Source: Blastocatellia bacterium (GTDB lineage Bacteria > Acidobacteriota > Blastocatellia > HR10 > J050). From it: a stretch of DNA of 64,000 bases. Below the pieces are notes generated by a model. That model was not told the origin of the DNA, searched no databases, and worked only from the letters and a program-made list of their open reading frames with translations. The stretch lies in assembly GCA_026985075.1 (NCBI GenBank), contig JALSQX010000080.1:51823-115822 (forward strand), read 5' to 3'. Numbering within the stretch: the stretch's first letter is position 1; each line of letters begins with the position of its first letter. Position numbers and translations under genes: made by a program. Shown one piece after another: positions 36,117 through 45,434 of the stretch.

Positions 36117-36527
36117 ATGACCTCAGAATCGGTCACAGAAACGCCGCTGCGCGTGCGCTATGCAGAAACTGACCAGATGGGCATCGTCTACCACGCCAAC
36201 TTCTTCGTTTGGTTCGAGGTCGGTCGCGTCGATTACTGCCGTCGTCGCGGTCTCGATTATCACGAATTAGAGCAGCAGCAAGGTCTTCATCTGGCCGTTT
36301 GTGAGGCGCGCTGTCGCTATATTCGTCCAGCTCGATTCGACGAGGAGATCATCGTACAGACTTCGTTGAAGCGCCTGCGCCGGCGGTCGCTGACGTTTTC
36401 CTATCGCGTCCTCCGAATGACCGACCGAGCGGTGTTGGCCGAAGGAGAGACGGTTCACATCGTCGTGAACCGGGACGGCCGACCGCGCTCGCTGCCCGCC
36501 TCATTCGCCCGTTTGCTCCAGCCTTGA
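36117..36527 (+). CDS. Acyl-CoA thioesterase, YbgC/4-hydroxybenzoyl-CoA thioesterase family
   Basis: This 136-residue hotdog-fold enzyme has the active-site segment RVRYAETDQMGIVYHANFFVWFEVGR, split by the catalytic Asp in TDQMG, and the helix that follows it (YCRRRGLDYHELE). Family members hydrolyse short or aromatic acyl-CoA, or long-chain acyl groups in the Tol-Pal-linked YbgC. No tol genes are here. GGGAAAG precedes the ATG. The next gene, about 90 bases on, encodes a RodZ-like protein; cotranscription is possible. Confidence 0.92.
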   Translation: MTSESVTETPLRVRYAETDQMGIVYHANFFVWFEVGRVDYCRRRGLDYHELEQQQGLHLAVCEARCRYIRPARFDEEIIVQTSLKRLRRRSLTFSYRVLRMTDRAVLAEGETVHIVVNRDGRPRSLPASFARLLQP

Positions 36528-36616
36528 CAGGCGGGAGGTTTCACGCCATATTAGTCTCGGCGTGAGAGTTGGATATGCGCAGAGACGACCGAGACATCTC
36601 CAACGACAGGGGGTCA

Positions 36617-37552
36617 ATGCCCACGCTGGGTGAGCAACTCAAGCGGAAGCGCGAGGAACGCGGCATCGAATTGAGCGAGATTTCTCAGGCCACGTGCATC
36701 GGCCTTCGCTTCCTCCGCGCCATCGAAGAGGACGACTTCCAATCGCTCCCCGGAGGATTATTCACCCGCTCATTCATCCGCGCCTACGCGCGCTATGTCG
36801 GCATGGACGAAACCACGGCCATAGAGCTCTACTACCAGCAAATCGGACCTGAGGTGCAGAAATCGTATGATCTCCCGAGCACGGCTCTCCCCCATCGTGG
36901 ACGCTCATCGAGTTGGGCCAATGTCACCATCGCCTCAGCCGTCTTGGTTGTCCTGGTGATTGGCGGCATCGCCGGCTGGCATTACCTTCGCCGCGCGGGG
37001 CTGACCCGGGAACCGGGTCCTGCTCCACCGACGGGCGAGGCCACCGTCGCTTCGCCCCGGCCCACCCCCGAAGAGGGCGAAGCGCGCTCGCCGCGACGGC
37101 GCGCCGGTGAGATCCCGAAGGTGACGAAAAAGCGATCGCCTTCCAGCTCACCGGAAAACAAGAAGAAAAAACAACCCGCGGAGCCCCCATCGGATGCTCG
37201 TCCTCCGCACTCACGGCCATCGACGTCCCTCACGCCTCCTCGAGTTCTGCCTACCATCTCCCGCTCGACGCCGTCTCAGTCGCGCCCCCAGCTTCGGATG
37301 AGCGTCGTCGCCCGGGGAGACTCTCAGATCTCAATTCAAACTGACGAATCAGACCCACAAACGGTGACCTTGCCCCGAGGCCACACGCGGATCTTCACGG
37401 CCAATGACCGCCTGATCATCTCCACCGATACGCCGTCACAGTTGAGTATCACCATCAATGGACACCAGATCCGGCTCCCCCCACAGACGTCGGCGACTGA
37501 GAAGGTGATCATCACTCCACACAATCTGAATCGTTTCATCGCTCACCGATAG
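36617..37552 (+). CDS. RodZ-like protein: HTH + membrane helix + DUF4115-like C-terminal domain
   Basis: The protein is about 311 residues from the ATG at 36617 (AGGGGG upstream); an ATG at 36575 would add 14. A Cro/CI-type helix-turn-helix lies at 5-70 (LGEQLKRKREERGIELSEI, ATCIGLRFLRAIEEDDF), with the RodZ-like LPGGLFTRSFIRAYARYVGMD. A membrane helix at about 103-125 follows, then a long Pro/Ser/Arg-rich linker and a small beta domain at the C-terminus (TDESDPQTVTLPRGHTRIF). In known bacteria RodZ ties MreB filaments to the membrane and supports rod shape. Here that role is inferred from the layout only. Confidence 0.85.
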   Translation: MPTLGEQLKRKREERGIELSEISQATCIGLRFLRAIEEDDFQSLPGGLFTRSFIRAYARYVGMDETTAIELYYQQIGPEVQKSYDLPSTALPHRGRSSSWANVTIASAVLVVLVIGGIAGWHYLRRAGLTREPGPAPPTGEATVASPRPTPEEGEARSPRRRAGEIPKVTKKRSPSSSPENKKKKQPAEPPSDARPPHSRPSTSLTPPRVLPTISRSTPSQSRPQLRMSVVARGDSQISIQTDESDPQTVTLPRGHTRIFTANDRLIISTDTPSQLSITINGHQIRLPPQTSATEKVIITPHNLNRFIAHR

Positions 37553-37598
37553 ACGCCGGGGGTTCTGCGTTCATTGGCACGCGCTCAGGATCCTCATT

Positions 37599-37625
37599 GC
37601 TCGCTGTGGCGAGCGCCAGCTTTTT
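37599..37625 (+). terminator. Likely rho-independent terminator after RodZ-like gene
   Basis: GCTCGC, TGTG loop, GCGAGC (37599-37614), then GCCAG and a run of five T at 37621-37625. An alternative stem, TGGC-GAGC-GCCA, ends two bases before the T run. It lies about 47 bases past the stop at 37552, and just before the promoter of the next gene. Confidence 0.5.
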
Positions 37626-37629
37626 GGTT

Positions 37630-37635
37630 TATAAT
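37630..37635 (+). promoter_or_regulatory. -10 hexamer TATAAT for the VWFA pair
   Basis: A perfect TATAAT lies 22 bases before the ATG at 37657, with GGGGGATC as ribosome site after it. The region where a -35 box should be overlaps the upstream hairpin and is a poor match (TGTGGC-like), so an extended or activator-dependent promoter is possible. Confidence 0.4.
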
Positions 37636-37656
37636 GGGAACATCTGATGGGGGATC

Positions 37657-38622
37657 ATGATGATGGCCAGGCAACGAACGATGGACATGGAGCGAAGCAT
37701 CACCATCACGGTCGTCTTTGGCTTTCTCAGTCTCGCATTGCTCGGCGCGAGCGCTTGGGCTCAGGGGAATCCCCCCTCCTCGCAGCAGGCCCCTCCGGTG
37801 AGATTGGACGTGAACCTGGTCACCGTCCCGGTGACCGTCATGGATCCGTACGAACGGTTCGTGACCGGATTGCGCAAAGAACATTTCGAGATCTATGACG
37901 AGAAAGTGAAACAGGAGATCGTCTTCTTCGCCGAAGAAGATGCTCCGGTGACCATCGGCATCGTCTTCGATGTATCCGGAAGCATGAAAGAGAAAATCAA
38001 CCGCGCCCGTATCGCGCTCAAGCGATTCATCGATCACTCCCATCCCGATGATGAATTCTTCCTCATCGGCTTCAACCATCGTGCGGAATTGCTGCAGGAT
38101 TTCACCAAGAGCGGCGATCAAATCACCTCGCGGTTGGTTCTGGTCGAGCCGGGTGGCCGCACGGCTCTTTACGACGCCACTTACTTGGCCATCGAGAAGG
38201 TGGCGCACGGTCATCACCAGCGTCATGCGATCTTGATCATCAGCGATGGTCAGGACAATTCCTCACGGTACACGTATCGTCAGCTTCGTGATCTGATCAA
38301 GGAGACGGGCGTTCAGATCTATGCCATCGGCATATTCCGACTGTACAACCAATCGGTCACTGAGGTCGCCTTCGGTCGCGCCGTTCTCGAGGAGATCACC
38401 TCGATGACCGGTGGACGGGCGTTCTTCCCCAATAGTCCAATCGAGCTGGATGACGTGATCACTCGTATCGCCCTGGAACTCCGTCATCAATATAACCTGG
38501 GATTCTATCCCACCAATGTGGCGCTCGATGGTGATTGGCACAAGCTGCGCGTGAGGGTTAAGCCGCCGCGCGGTCTGCCGCGCCTGCACGTCCGCGCCAG
38601 GGAGGGATATTATGCCAAGTGA
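37657..38622 (+). CDS. VWFA-related acidobacterial domain protein (first of pair)
   Basis: This 321-residue exported protein has a signal peptide at about 10-34 (SITITVVFGFLSLALLGASA). An N-terminal beta unit follows (RLDVNLVTVPVTVMDPYERF, GLRKEHFEIYDEKVKQEIVF), then a von Willebrand A domain with the metal site DVSGSMKEK. The remaining metal-site residues are less clear, near TALYDATYLAIEKV, and a second aspartate sits in ISDGQDNS. It ends in the family's last strand pair (HQYNLGFYPTNVALDGDWHKLRVRV). Function in this family is not established; surface adhesion or binding is a guess from the fold. It overlaps the next gene by 11 bases. Confidence 0.92.
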   Translation: MMMARQRTMDMERSITITVVFGFLSLALLGASAWAQGNPPSSQQAPPVRLDVNLVTVPVTVMDPYERFVTGLRKEHFEIYDEKVKQEIVFFAEEDAPVTIGIVFDVSGSMKEKINRARIALKRFIDHSHPDDEFFLIGFNHRAELLQDFTKSGDQITSRLVLVEPGGRTALYDATYLAIEKVAHGHHQRHAILIISDGQDNSSRYTYRQLRDLIKETGVQIYAIGIFRLYNQSVTEVAFGRAVLEEITSMTGGRAFFPNSPIELDDVITRIALELRHQYNLGFYPTNVALDGDWHKLRVRVKPPRGLPRLHVRAREGYYAK

Positions 38623-39694
38623 TCGCCCGCCGCGCGCCGAAGCGAGAACGGCCGCCGTCTGTAAGCCCTCCCTCTCAAGAAGGGGTGAACGTTTCATCTT
38701 CCTGTTGATGATCATCGTCGGCCTCATCGGGGGGAGCGATGCCGCCACCTTCTCGCCCGTACAGCGGAACGGAAAGCCGAGCAGCTCGACACAGCAACCT
38801 TCCGGGGCGGTCGAACTCTCCTCGGAGCTGGTCGTCCTGAACGTGACGGTGGTCAACCAGGCCAATCAGCCGATCACCGACTTGACCAAGGATGACTTCG
38901 TCGTCTACGAAGACAATGTGCGACAAGAGATCGCTTTTTTCAGCCAGGAGGAGGTGCCGGCCAGCCTGGGATTGGTCATTGATACCAGCCGGAGCATGGC
39001 GCGGAAGTTGAATAGGGTCATCGCCGCCGCTTTGAAGCTCGTTCGCGAGAGTCACGAGGATGACGAGATCTTCGTCGTCCAATTCAAAGCGGAGGCCGAA
39101 CTCCTCCACGATTTCACCAATAACATCGACGAGATCGAGGACGCGCTCAGCGATCTGGTTGCTCATGGCCAGACGGCTTTGCTGGATGCCGTCTACCTCT
39201 CTGTCGAGCATGCCCAAAAACACGGGCGCTATCGGCGAAAAGCTATCATCGTGATCACTGATGGCGAGGAGCGAGACAGCTACTACACGCGGGAACAGGT
39301 CCTCGAACTGCTGCGGGAATCGGACGTCCAGGTGTACGTGATCGGCTTCCCCCAGGGACTCGATATGGATCGCTATAATATCTTTCGCGGGACGGGACGT
39401 CGAAAGATGGGGCGACGTGAGCGGCGGGCGCGAAAGTTGTTAGACACACTGGCCAAAGTCACTGGCGGGCGAGCCTTTTATCCCGAGCGCCTGAGCGACC
39501 TGGAGTCTATCGCCCACGCCATCGCGCATGAGCTGCGCACGCAGTATATCATCGGCTACTATCCAACCCGTTCGGAGCGGGATGGAACCTGGCGATCCGT
39601 GCGCGTGGTGGTCAAACCGGATCAGAAAGGGGGCCGACGCATCGCTCGTACGCGATCGGGTTATTATGCTACGGCTCGACCCACCGCTCCATGA
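38612..39694 (+). CDS. VWFA-related acidobacterial domain protein (second of pair)
   Basis: This is a 360-residue paralogue of the gene before it. A signal-like segment lies at about 27-46 (FIFLLMIIVGLIGGSDA). The opening strand is ELVVLNVTVVNQANQPITDL and the VWA metal site is DTSRSMARKLN, where the usual DxSxS reads DTSRS, still complete; TALLDAVYLSVEHA and ITDGEERDSYY supply the rest. The end is YIIGYYPTRSERDGTWRSVRV. The ATG lies 11 bases inside the first gene, so translation is coupled and the two may form one complex. A DUF4139 protein follows 87 bases on. Confidence 0.92.
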   Translation: MPSDRPPRAEARTAAVCKPSLSRRGERFIFLLMIIVGLIGGSDAATFSPVQRNGKPSSSTQQPSGAVELSSELVVLNVTVVNQANQPITDLTKDDFVVYEDNVRQEIAFFSQEEVPASLGLVIDTSRSMARKLNRVIAAALKLVRESHEDDEIFVVQFKAEAELLHDFTNNIDEIEDALSDLVAHGQTALLDAVYLSVEHAQKHGRYRRKAIIVITDGEERDSYYTREQVLELLRESDVQVYVIGFPQGLDMDRYNIFRGTGRRKMGRRERRARKLLDTLAKVTGGRAFYPERLSDLESIAHAIAHELRTQYIIGYYPTRSERDGTWRSVRVVVKPDQKGGRRIARTRSGYYATARPTAP

Positions 39695-39781
39695 TCGAGC
39701 TGCTCTTCCGCCCACGACTCGAGGGCGATCGACGTCGTTTTCCCGGCCCAATAACGAACGCTCGAGGAGGAGGCTTGTGGT

Positions 39782-41239
39782 ATGCAGAGATGGCAACGAT
39801 ATCTGGTGGAGGGACTCGGTATGATCATACTGCTCGGCCCACCTCTCTATGCAAAGGGTCAGGTGAAGGAACGCTGGAGCACCAGGGAGAGCCGGGAATC
39901 TCTCGGCCTGACGATATATAACATCAACCTCGGCCTGGTGACCGAGCGACGAGTGATCGAACTCCCCAAGGGCCAGGTGGAACTCCGATTCACCGACATT
40001 CCCAGGGCCATTGATGTCACTTCGGTGCAAGTGACATCGCTCACCGATCGGGATGGTCTCTCTCTCATCGAACAACAATATCACTTCGATCCCCTCACTC
40101 CCGAGACGCTCCTGAAACACTACGTGGGGAAGGAGGTCATCCTGGTGGGCACCCGCCTGGAGGAGAACACGGAGACGCTTCAATCCCAGCGGGCCACCTT
40201 GCTCTCTTACGAGCAGAATCAGGCAGTGTGGAAGATCGGCAGCGAGATCGTGATCAATCCCTCGTATCGCGAAATCCACTTCCCCACACTCCCTGATGGA
40301 GTGATGCCGCGACCAACCCTCGTGTGGCTCCTGAACAATGGCCATTCGGGCCGACAGACGATCGAGGTGAGTTATTTGACCGAGGGTCTCAACTGGCACG
40401 CGCATTACATTCTCCACCTCCGACCGGAGGGAACGCAGGCCGACTTGAACGGATGGGTGACCATCACGAATCAGAGCGGAACCACCTACGAGAACGCCGA
40501 CCTCAGTCTCATCGCCGGCCAACCGCGACGGGTGAGCGAACGGCCATCTCCACGTTATCCGGGAGCCATACACGCGATGGCCGCCAAGCCTCCGGTAGAA
40601 GAACAATTCGCCGAACGGCGCTTCTTCGAATATCACCTCTATCGTCTGAGTCGACGAACGAGCCTCCCCGATCAGCACTCCAAGCAGCTGGAGTTGATCA
40701 GTGCTTCGGACGTGCGGTTGACCAAAGAGTATGTGATTAACGGGCAACGCACCTACTATCGCCAGCGGTTACGCCCAGGCCAACCGCTCAGAGAGGACGT
40801 AGAAGTCACCGTCAGATTCGATAACACAGCGGAGAATCACCTGGGGGTGGCTCTTCCCGCCGGCGTCGTGCGCGTGTACCAGGCGGACGCCGAAGAGCAT
40901 GAGCGGTTCATCGGAGAGGATCAGATTTCACATACGCCCGAGGGAGAACCCATTCGCGTCCAGGTGGGCACGACCTTTGACATCGTCGCCGAGCGAAAAC
41001 AAACCGAATATCAGAAAATGGCTGACCGCCTGTTCGAATCGGCGTTCGAGCTCACCATCCGGAATCGGAAACAGCAGAACGTCACCGTGCTCGTCAACGA
41101 GCCCATCGGCGGCGATTGGGAGATCATCCGCGCCAATTACCCTTACGAGAAAACGTCGGCGGGATCCGTTCAATTCACCGTGCCCGTCGCCGCTCAAGGT
41201 GAGGCGACGCTCGTGTATCGGGTGAGGGTCCGGTATTGA
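39782..41239 (+). CDS. DUF4139 domain-containing exported protein
   Basis: The 485-residue protein has a short signal peptide (residues 8-25). It continues with the DUF4139 pattern: NINLGLVTERRVIELPKGQ near the start, SYLTEGLNWHAHYILHL in the middle, LNGWVTITNQSGTTYENADL and then a long beta-rich part ending in RYEKTSAGSVQFTVPV-like strands. The domain is all beta and known only by sequence, so no activity can be given. The N-terminal helical coiled coil of longer relatives is reduced here. It follows the VWFA pair on the same strand and may share its transcript. Confidence 0.85.
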   Translation: MQRWQRYLVEGLGMIILLGPPLYAKGQVKERWSTRESRESLGLTIYNINLGLVTERRVIELPKGQVELRFTDIPRAIDVTSVQVTSLTDRDGLSLIEQQYHFDPLTPETLLKHYVGKEVILVGTRLEENTETLQSQRATLLSYEQNQAVWKIGSEIVINPSYREIHFPTLPDGVMPRPTLVWLLNNGHSGRQTIEVSYLTEGLNWHAHYILHLRPEGTQADLNGWVTITNQSGTTYENADLSLIAGQPRRVSERPSPRYPGAIHAMAAKPPVEEQFAERRFFEYHLYRLSRRTSLPDQHSKQLELISASDVRLTKEYVINGQRTYYRQRLRPGQPLREDVEVTVRFDNTAENHLGVALPAGVVRVYQADAEEHERFIGEDQISHTPEGEPIRVQVGTTFDIVAERKQTEYQKMADRLFESAFELTIRNRKQQNVTVLVNEPIGGDWEIIRANYPYEKTSAGSVQFTVPVAAQGEATLVYRVRVRY

Positions 41240-41260
41240 GATGAGGTCTACGAAGCGAAC

Positions 41261-42808
41261 TCACCGATCGGCTCGCGGCTCGAAGAAACGACTCTCGATC
41301 TCCCCAGCCATATCTTCGGCCTGCTCAATCAACGCCACGGCCTTGGCGTAAATCTGCTGCCCGAGCGCCTCATCGGTGATCTGCTCGGAACGAGCAATGA
41401 GATCGAAGCACGCCCCCTTCACTCCAGCCATAGCCAATTGAGCGGCCAGAGCGATTCCCACCGCCAGGTCCCCGGCGCTCGTCTCCATCATGCTCCTGAG
41501 CCGGCGAAGGATTCGGACCATCTCGTCGGCCATCTCCAACGATCGGGCCACGGCGGGCGGCTCTGCTCGGTCACCGGCGCTTTCTCTTCGGTCGAGGTCA
41601 GGTTGATCAATCGACGTCCGATCATGACCATAACGCGCTTCGTCGCTGATCTTGGCGCCGAGCGCCCTCTCGAGTCCATCCAGTTGATCAATGAGGGACT
41701 GGAGCTTTTCTCTCTCCGCGTCCGCCTGGCGGTCGCCAGACGTCAAGCGAGCGACGAGTCGTCCCATGCTGGCGGCGAGCATCCCGCTGATGGTGGCGGC
41801 GCCCGACCAGTCGGGCGCTGATGTTCCCGCTCCGAGGTGATCGATGAACCGCCTCAACGAGGCGGAGATATTCGACCCACGCTGGGAGGTTCTCTGCCGT
41901 TGGGAGAGCGCGGCGTGAAGCCGATTCTCGAGCACCTGATCGCGGTGGACTCCACGCAACTGCAAATGACGCGCGGCACAAGCGTCCAATGCCGCTTGAG
42001 GCACGAGCCCCACAATTTCACTCTCCTGGACGGTCACTCCATAGTAGTCAGCCTCGCGTTTGACGAACTCGAACGCCTGAAAGAGCGGCGTGGCTTCATA
42101 ATTGACGAGGTTCATGGAGACCTGCACGAGACCGCGTTCTTTCAACTCGAATCCCAAGGCCTTGACGTATCGCAGGCCTCCATCACGGCCCCGCACGGCC
42201 TGGGCGATGGCCTGAGCTATGGTCACATCGGTCGTGCGCAGGTTCACGTTGAAGGCGATGAGCGGCGCGCGGGCTCCCACGACCGTCGCGCCCGCCGTCG
42301 GATGCAAGCGACGTGGACCGAAATCGGGCGCACGATCGGCGTCCGTTTGAATGGCCTGGCGAAGACCTTCGAATTCCCCACGACGGATATAGGCCAGATC
42401 TTCCCGCTCCGGTCTGGTGGCCGCTCGTTCATAAAGGTATACGGGGATATTCAATTCTTCGGCGATGCGCCGACCGACACGTCGAGCCAGCTCGATGCAC
42501 TCATCCATCGTCACGTTGCGGATGGGCACAAAGGGGATGACATCAGTGGCCCCAATGCGAGGATGAACGCCCTGGTGCTCGTTCAGGTCAATCAGTTCAG
42601 CCGCCTTCCGAGCGGCCCGGAAAGCGGCTTCGGCCACTGCATCGGGTTCGCCGACAAATGTAATGACCGACCGATTATGGTCCGGGTCCATCTGTCGATC
42701 GATGACGATGACATCGGAGACCGATTCAATCGCCGAAACAATCTGCTCGACGATCGCCGGTCGCCTTCCCTCACTGAAATTGGGGACGCATTCGACGATC
42801 TTCTCCAC
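41261..42808 (-). CDS. ftcD: Bifunctional glutamate formimidoyltransferase / formimidoyltetrahydrofolate cyclodeaminase
   Basis: This 515-residue fusion carries out the last steps that move the formimino group of histidine degradation onto tetrahydrofolate and then release ammonia. The transferase is at about 1-300 (VECVPNFSEGRRPAIVEQI, HQGVHPRIGATDVIPFVPI, NLRTTDVTIAQAIAQAV, VSMNLVNYEATPLFQAF). The cyclodeaminase is at about 315-510 (GAATISGMLAASMGRLVARL, AGVKGACFDLIARSEQITD). The two are separate genes in many bacteria and fused in animals and some bacteria. Between the deaminase helices is an unusually charged stretch (about 400-425). No other hut gene is in the window. Convergent with the DUF4139 gene, 21 bases apart. 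Confidence 0.93.
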   Translation of the reverse strand: MEKIVECVPNFSEGRRPAIVEQIVSAIESVSDVIVIDRQMDPDHNRSVITFVGEPDAVAEAAFRAARKAAELIDLNEHQGVHPRIGATDVIPFVPIRNVTMDECIELARRVGRRIAEELNIPVYLYERAATRPEREDLAYIRRGEFEGLRQAIQTDADRAPDFGPRRLHPTAGATVVGARAPLIAFNVNLRTTDVTIAQAIAQAVRGRDGGLRYVKALGFELKERGLVQVSMNLVNYEATPLFQAFEFVKREADYYGVTVQESEIVGLVPQAALDACAARHLQLRGVHRDQVLENRLHAALSQRQRTSQRGSNISASLRRFIDHLGAGTSAPDWSGAATISGMLAASMGRLVARLTSGDRQADAEREKLQSLIDQLDGLERALGAKISDEARYGHDRTSIDQPDLDRRESAGDRAEPPAVARSLEMADEMVRILRRLRSMMETSAGDLAVGIALAAQLAMAGVKGACFDLIARSEQITDEALGQQIYAKAVALIEQAEDMAGEIESRFFEPRADR

Positions 42809-42900
42809 CAGTCACTCCACCGAGGTTAGGGATTCCGAGCGCCCTTTCGCGCTTCCGGATGCTCCCCTCCACTGCGCCACTGGCGACGTCCGCCCCGCGG

Positions 42901-44244
42901 TCACCGGCCGGGCTGTCGCCCAATGCGCTTGGGCCGCTTTTGTTGCCCTGTGCGCCGCTTGAGACGCTCAATGGCCAGTGTGGTCGCGCGAACCAGTTCG
43001 GCATCTTGAGCTCGAAGCAAGGGTTGCAACCGGTCAATGGCCTCTCGAGGGCCCACTCGCCCGAGCGCTTCCACGATCCACTTCAACCCGGGAAGCGAGG
43101 ATTGACGAAGATAAGGATACAGATCCCTCGGATCGACTTCCAACAGATACTCATAGGCCTGCTGCCGCCGACCGGTGTCCAAGTCCAAAACGATCGCCTC
43201 GATGTACTCCCGTCGCCCCAATTTATAGAGGGCGAAGGCCTGCGCCAGTTTCACCCCATCGTTCCGCTCACGCAGCCGGCTCCGCGAAATGCGCTCGACA
43301 AATTGGGGATCGCCCACCCGAGCCAGCCCCTCGTACGCGTACCGCCGGTGATCCACTACGGCCGAAGAAAGGTTGGCCACGAAGATATCCACGGCGGCAG
43401 GATCGCCAATCAACGCCAGAGCTTGCAAGGCCAGCTTCCTCGTTTTCAGATCCGGACTCGATCGATACACGTCCATCAGCTTGGCGACGGCAGCCTCGGA
43501 TCTGAGAATCCCTATGGCCATCAACGCCTGATAGCGCACATCGGCATCATCATCATCGAGGAATGGGATGATGAATGAAGCGGCCGCCGGATCCTCCAGT
43601 TTGATGAACGTCCGCAGGATCTCGACGCGGAGGAAACTGTTGGCGAACATGAGATTCCCCAGTCTGGGAATGGCGCTCGTCGCTCGAAGCACGCCCAGAG
43701 CGCGAATAGCCGATGTCTTCACCTCCCGGTCGCGATCCCGCAGGGCGACGTTGACGAGAGCATCGATGATGCTGGGATGCACCCGCGTATACGGCTCGAC
43801 AATCGTGGCCTCATAAGTGCTCAGGAACGGATTGAGCCATTGGAGCCCTTGCCGACGCGCGGTGATGAAATCGATATTGCGCTCGATGTAATACATCACC
43901 AGCCCCACGATGGCCGCCTGCCGGACGCTGCCCTCTCCATCATCGAGAGCGGCAATCAGCGCCGGAATCGCCGCCTCATCTTTGATCAATCCCAACGACC
44001 GCGCGGCCAGCCGTCGAACTTGGGCATCATCGTCATGGCGCAATGCCTCTATGAGCGGCTGCACGGCAATCCGTTCGCGTCGATGACCGAGCTTCTCGGC
44101 CGCTTCGCGGCGAGATTTCACCAGAGGACTATGCAGATTGGCGATCAACTCCTCGGTGGTTTGAGCGGCCGCATGGAGGGGCGCTAGTGCCAGAGAGACC
44201 CCCAGCGCCAGAATGATCAGTGAAACCTGTGGACGCGTTTCCAT
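42901..44244 (-). CDS. HEAT-repeat exported protein
   Basis: The 447-residue protein begins with a signal peptide (METRPQ then about 20 hydrophobic residues ending in LHAAAQ). It is followed by helical HEAT or PBS-lyase-like repeats along the whole length. Repeat pairs such as QPLIEALRHDDDAQVRRLAA, PALIAALDDGEGSVRQAAI and FLDDDDADVRYQALMAIG show the L-x3-L and D-x-x-V-R pattern. Such arrays bind partner proteins. The C-terminus is very basic (KRRTGQQKRPKRIGRQPGR). The start is the ATG at 44244 with AAAGGAG five bases before; a longer reading from 44286 has no such site. Export to the periplasm is inferred. Confidence 0.88.
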   Translation of the reverse strand: METRPQVSLIILALGVSLALAPLHAAAQTTEELIANLHSPLVKSRREAAEKLGHRRERIAVQPLIEALRHDDDAQVRRLAARSLGLIKDEAAIPALIAALDDGEGSVRQAAIVGLVMYYIERNIDFITARRQGLQWLNPFLSTYEATIVEPYTRVHPSIIDALVNVALRDRDREVKTSAIRALGVLRATSAIPRLGNLMFANSFLRVEILRTFIKLEDPAAASFIIPFLDDDDADVRYQALMAIGILRSEAAVAKLMDVYRSSPDLKTRKLALQALALIGDPAAVDIFVANLSSAVVDHRRYAYEGLARVGDPQFVERISRSRLRERNDGVKLAQAFALYKLGRREYIEAIVLDLDTGRRQQAYEYLLEVDPRDLYPYLRQSSLPGLKWIVEALGRVGPREAIDRLQPLLRAQDAELVRATTLAIERLKRRTGQQKRPKRIGRQPGR

Positions 44245-44576
44245 GGTTGCTCCTTTCGGCGAAGTCAACCACACCCACTCTGACATCTCCCACCATCGGA
44301 CAACCGTTGTAAGGATATGTTGACCTCCGCGCGCCTGTCAACGTATGGTGAGATCATTCGCCCACCCGATGCGCGCTCAGAAAAGGGCACAGGACAACCA
44401 ATGATTGAGCCGGCCCGGACCTGTTTGCTCTCGCCGATGGTGATCGAATGCTCGTTCCTCGATGAGATGAGTCATCCCGGCATGCAATGGGGTGTTGTCC
44501 CGAACGCGTCAGCTCCTTGAGGAAAACATTGCTCGGGAAGGCGAGATCCCCTATGATGAGGGGAAGGAGGGAATGC

Positions 44577-44990
44577 ATGAGAGGGATCATCGCTATCCTG
44601 GCGGGGATAGGACTCTATATCTCAGCCTATTTCACGCTCGTCGCTTATGGCGTCGTGAATCCGGCGACGCGCCTGGTGCCTTCGGTCTGCCGTCTGGACG
44701 AGCGGGCGTGCCGGAGCGTGCTCTCCACCCCCTACGCTCGTGTATTCGGGGCTCCCAATTTCGTGCTCGGCCTCCTCTATTATGCTCTCATCCTCATATT
44801 GGCGGTCGGTGGATTGCTCACATCGTCATCGGTGTTGCTTGTCGGTCTTCGGGGCCTTGCCTGGGCTACGGTGGTATTGGGTCTCTATTTGACCTACGCG
44901 CTCATTGAGCGCGTGCGGGTTCACTGCGTCCTCTGTTATGCGGCTCATTCGATCAACCTGGCGCTGGCCATTTGTCTGACGCTGGTGTGA
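44577..44990 (+). CDS. Vitamin K epoxide reductase (VKOR)-like membrane protein
   Basis: This 137-residue protein has four hydrophobic helices. Active-site features of bacterial VKOR homologues are present: a C-x-x-C in VRVHCVLCYAAHSINLAL (TM4), an outer Cys pair in SVCRLDERACRSVL, and the Ser/Tyr/Pro-containing VFGAPNFVLGLLYYAL. The enzyme would reoxidise a disulfide-forming partner using quinone in the inner membrane. No DsbA-like gene is adjacent and no thioredoxin domain is fused. The start at 44577 follows GGAGG by six bases. Confidence 0.88.
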   Translation: MRGIIAILAGIGLYISAYFTLVAYGVVNPATRLVPSVCRLDERACRSVLSTPYARVFGAPNFVLGLLYYALILILAVGGLLTSSSVLLVGLRGLAWATVVLGLYLTYALIERVRVHCVLCYAAHSINLALAICLTLV

Positions 44991-45434
44991 ACCTCATTCG
45001 CCCGCCGATGTGTGACCGCCGCCAGCCAGGATGAATCGCCCCCGGATGCCTTCTGACGACATACCGGCGCGCACTTCTGTAAAGGGGCATCCGGTTCGTC
45101 CAGGGCTTTTTCGAGACGCCATTTGATGCGGCACACGGGATGGATCATGGGCCGCATTATAGATGACTTCGCGGATGCCGCCTCCGTCCATCGGACTTTC
45201 CGCGGTCCACCTTCACCGCCCGTCTTGAATCGAGCAGACAGACTGCTCGGGGATAGAAATACCGAGTGGAAGCCCGGCGCGCTTCGAGTGCGTTGTGAAA
45301 TTCGTCGGACCCCCGCGGCGGAGGACGAACTCGAGCGACCGCGCTCTCGGGCGGTTGAGGAGGGCGCCTCACCGGCTCGTTCCGATGAAGCGCCCCCCTC
45401 CATGGTGGAATCCCCTCCATCCTCCTCTCGGCGG
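44991..45434. other. Intergenic, nothing recognised
   Basis: A convergent gap of 444 bases between the VKOR-like gene and the lamin-tail protein gene. Short frames on both strands have no ribosome site. No clear terminator. Confidence 0.45.
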
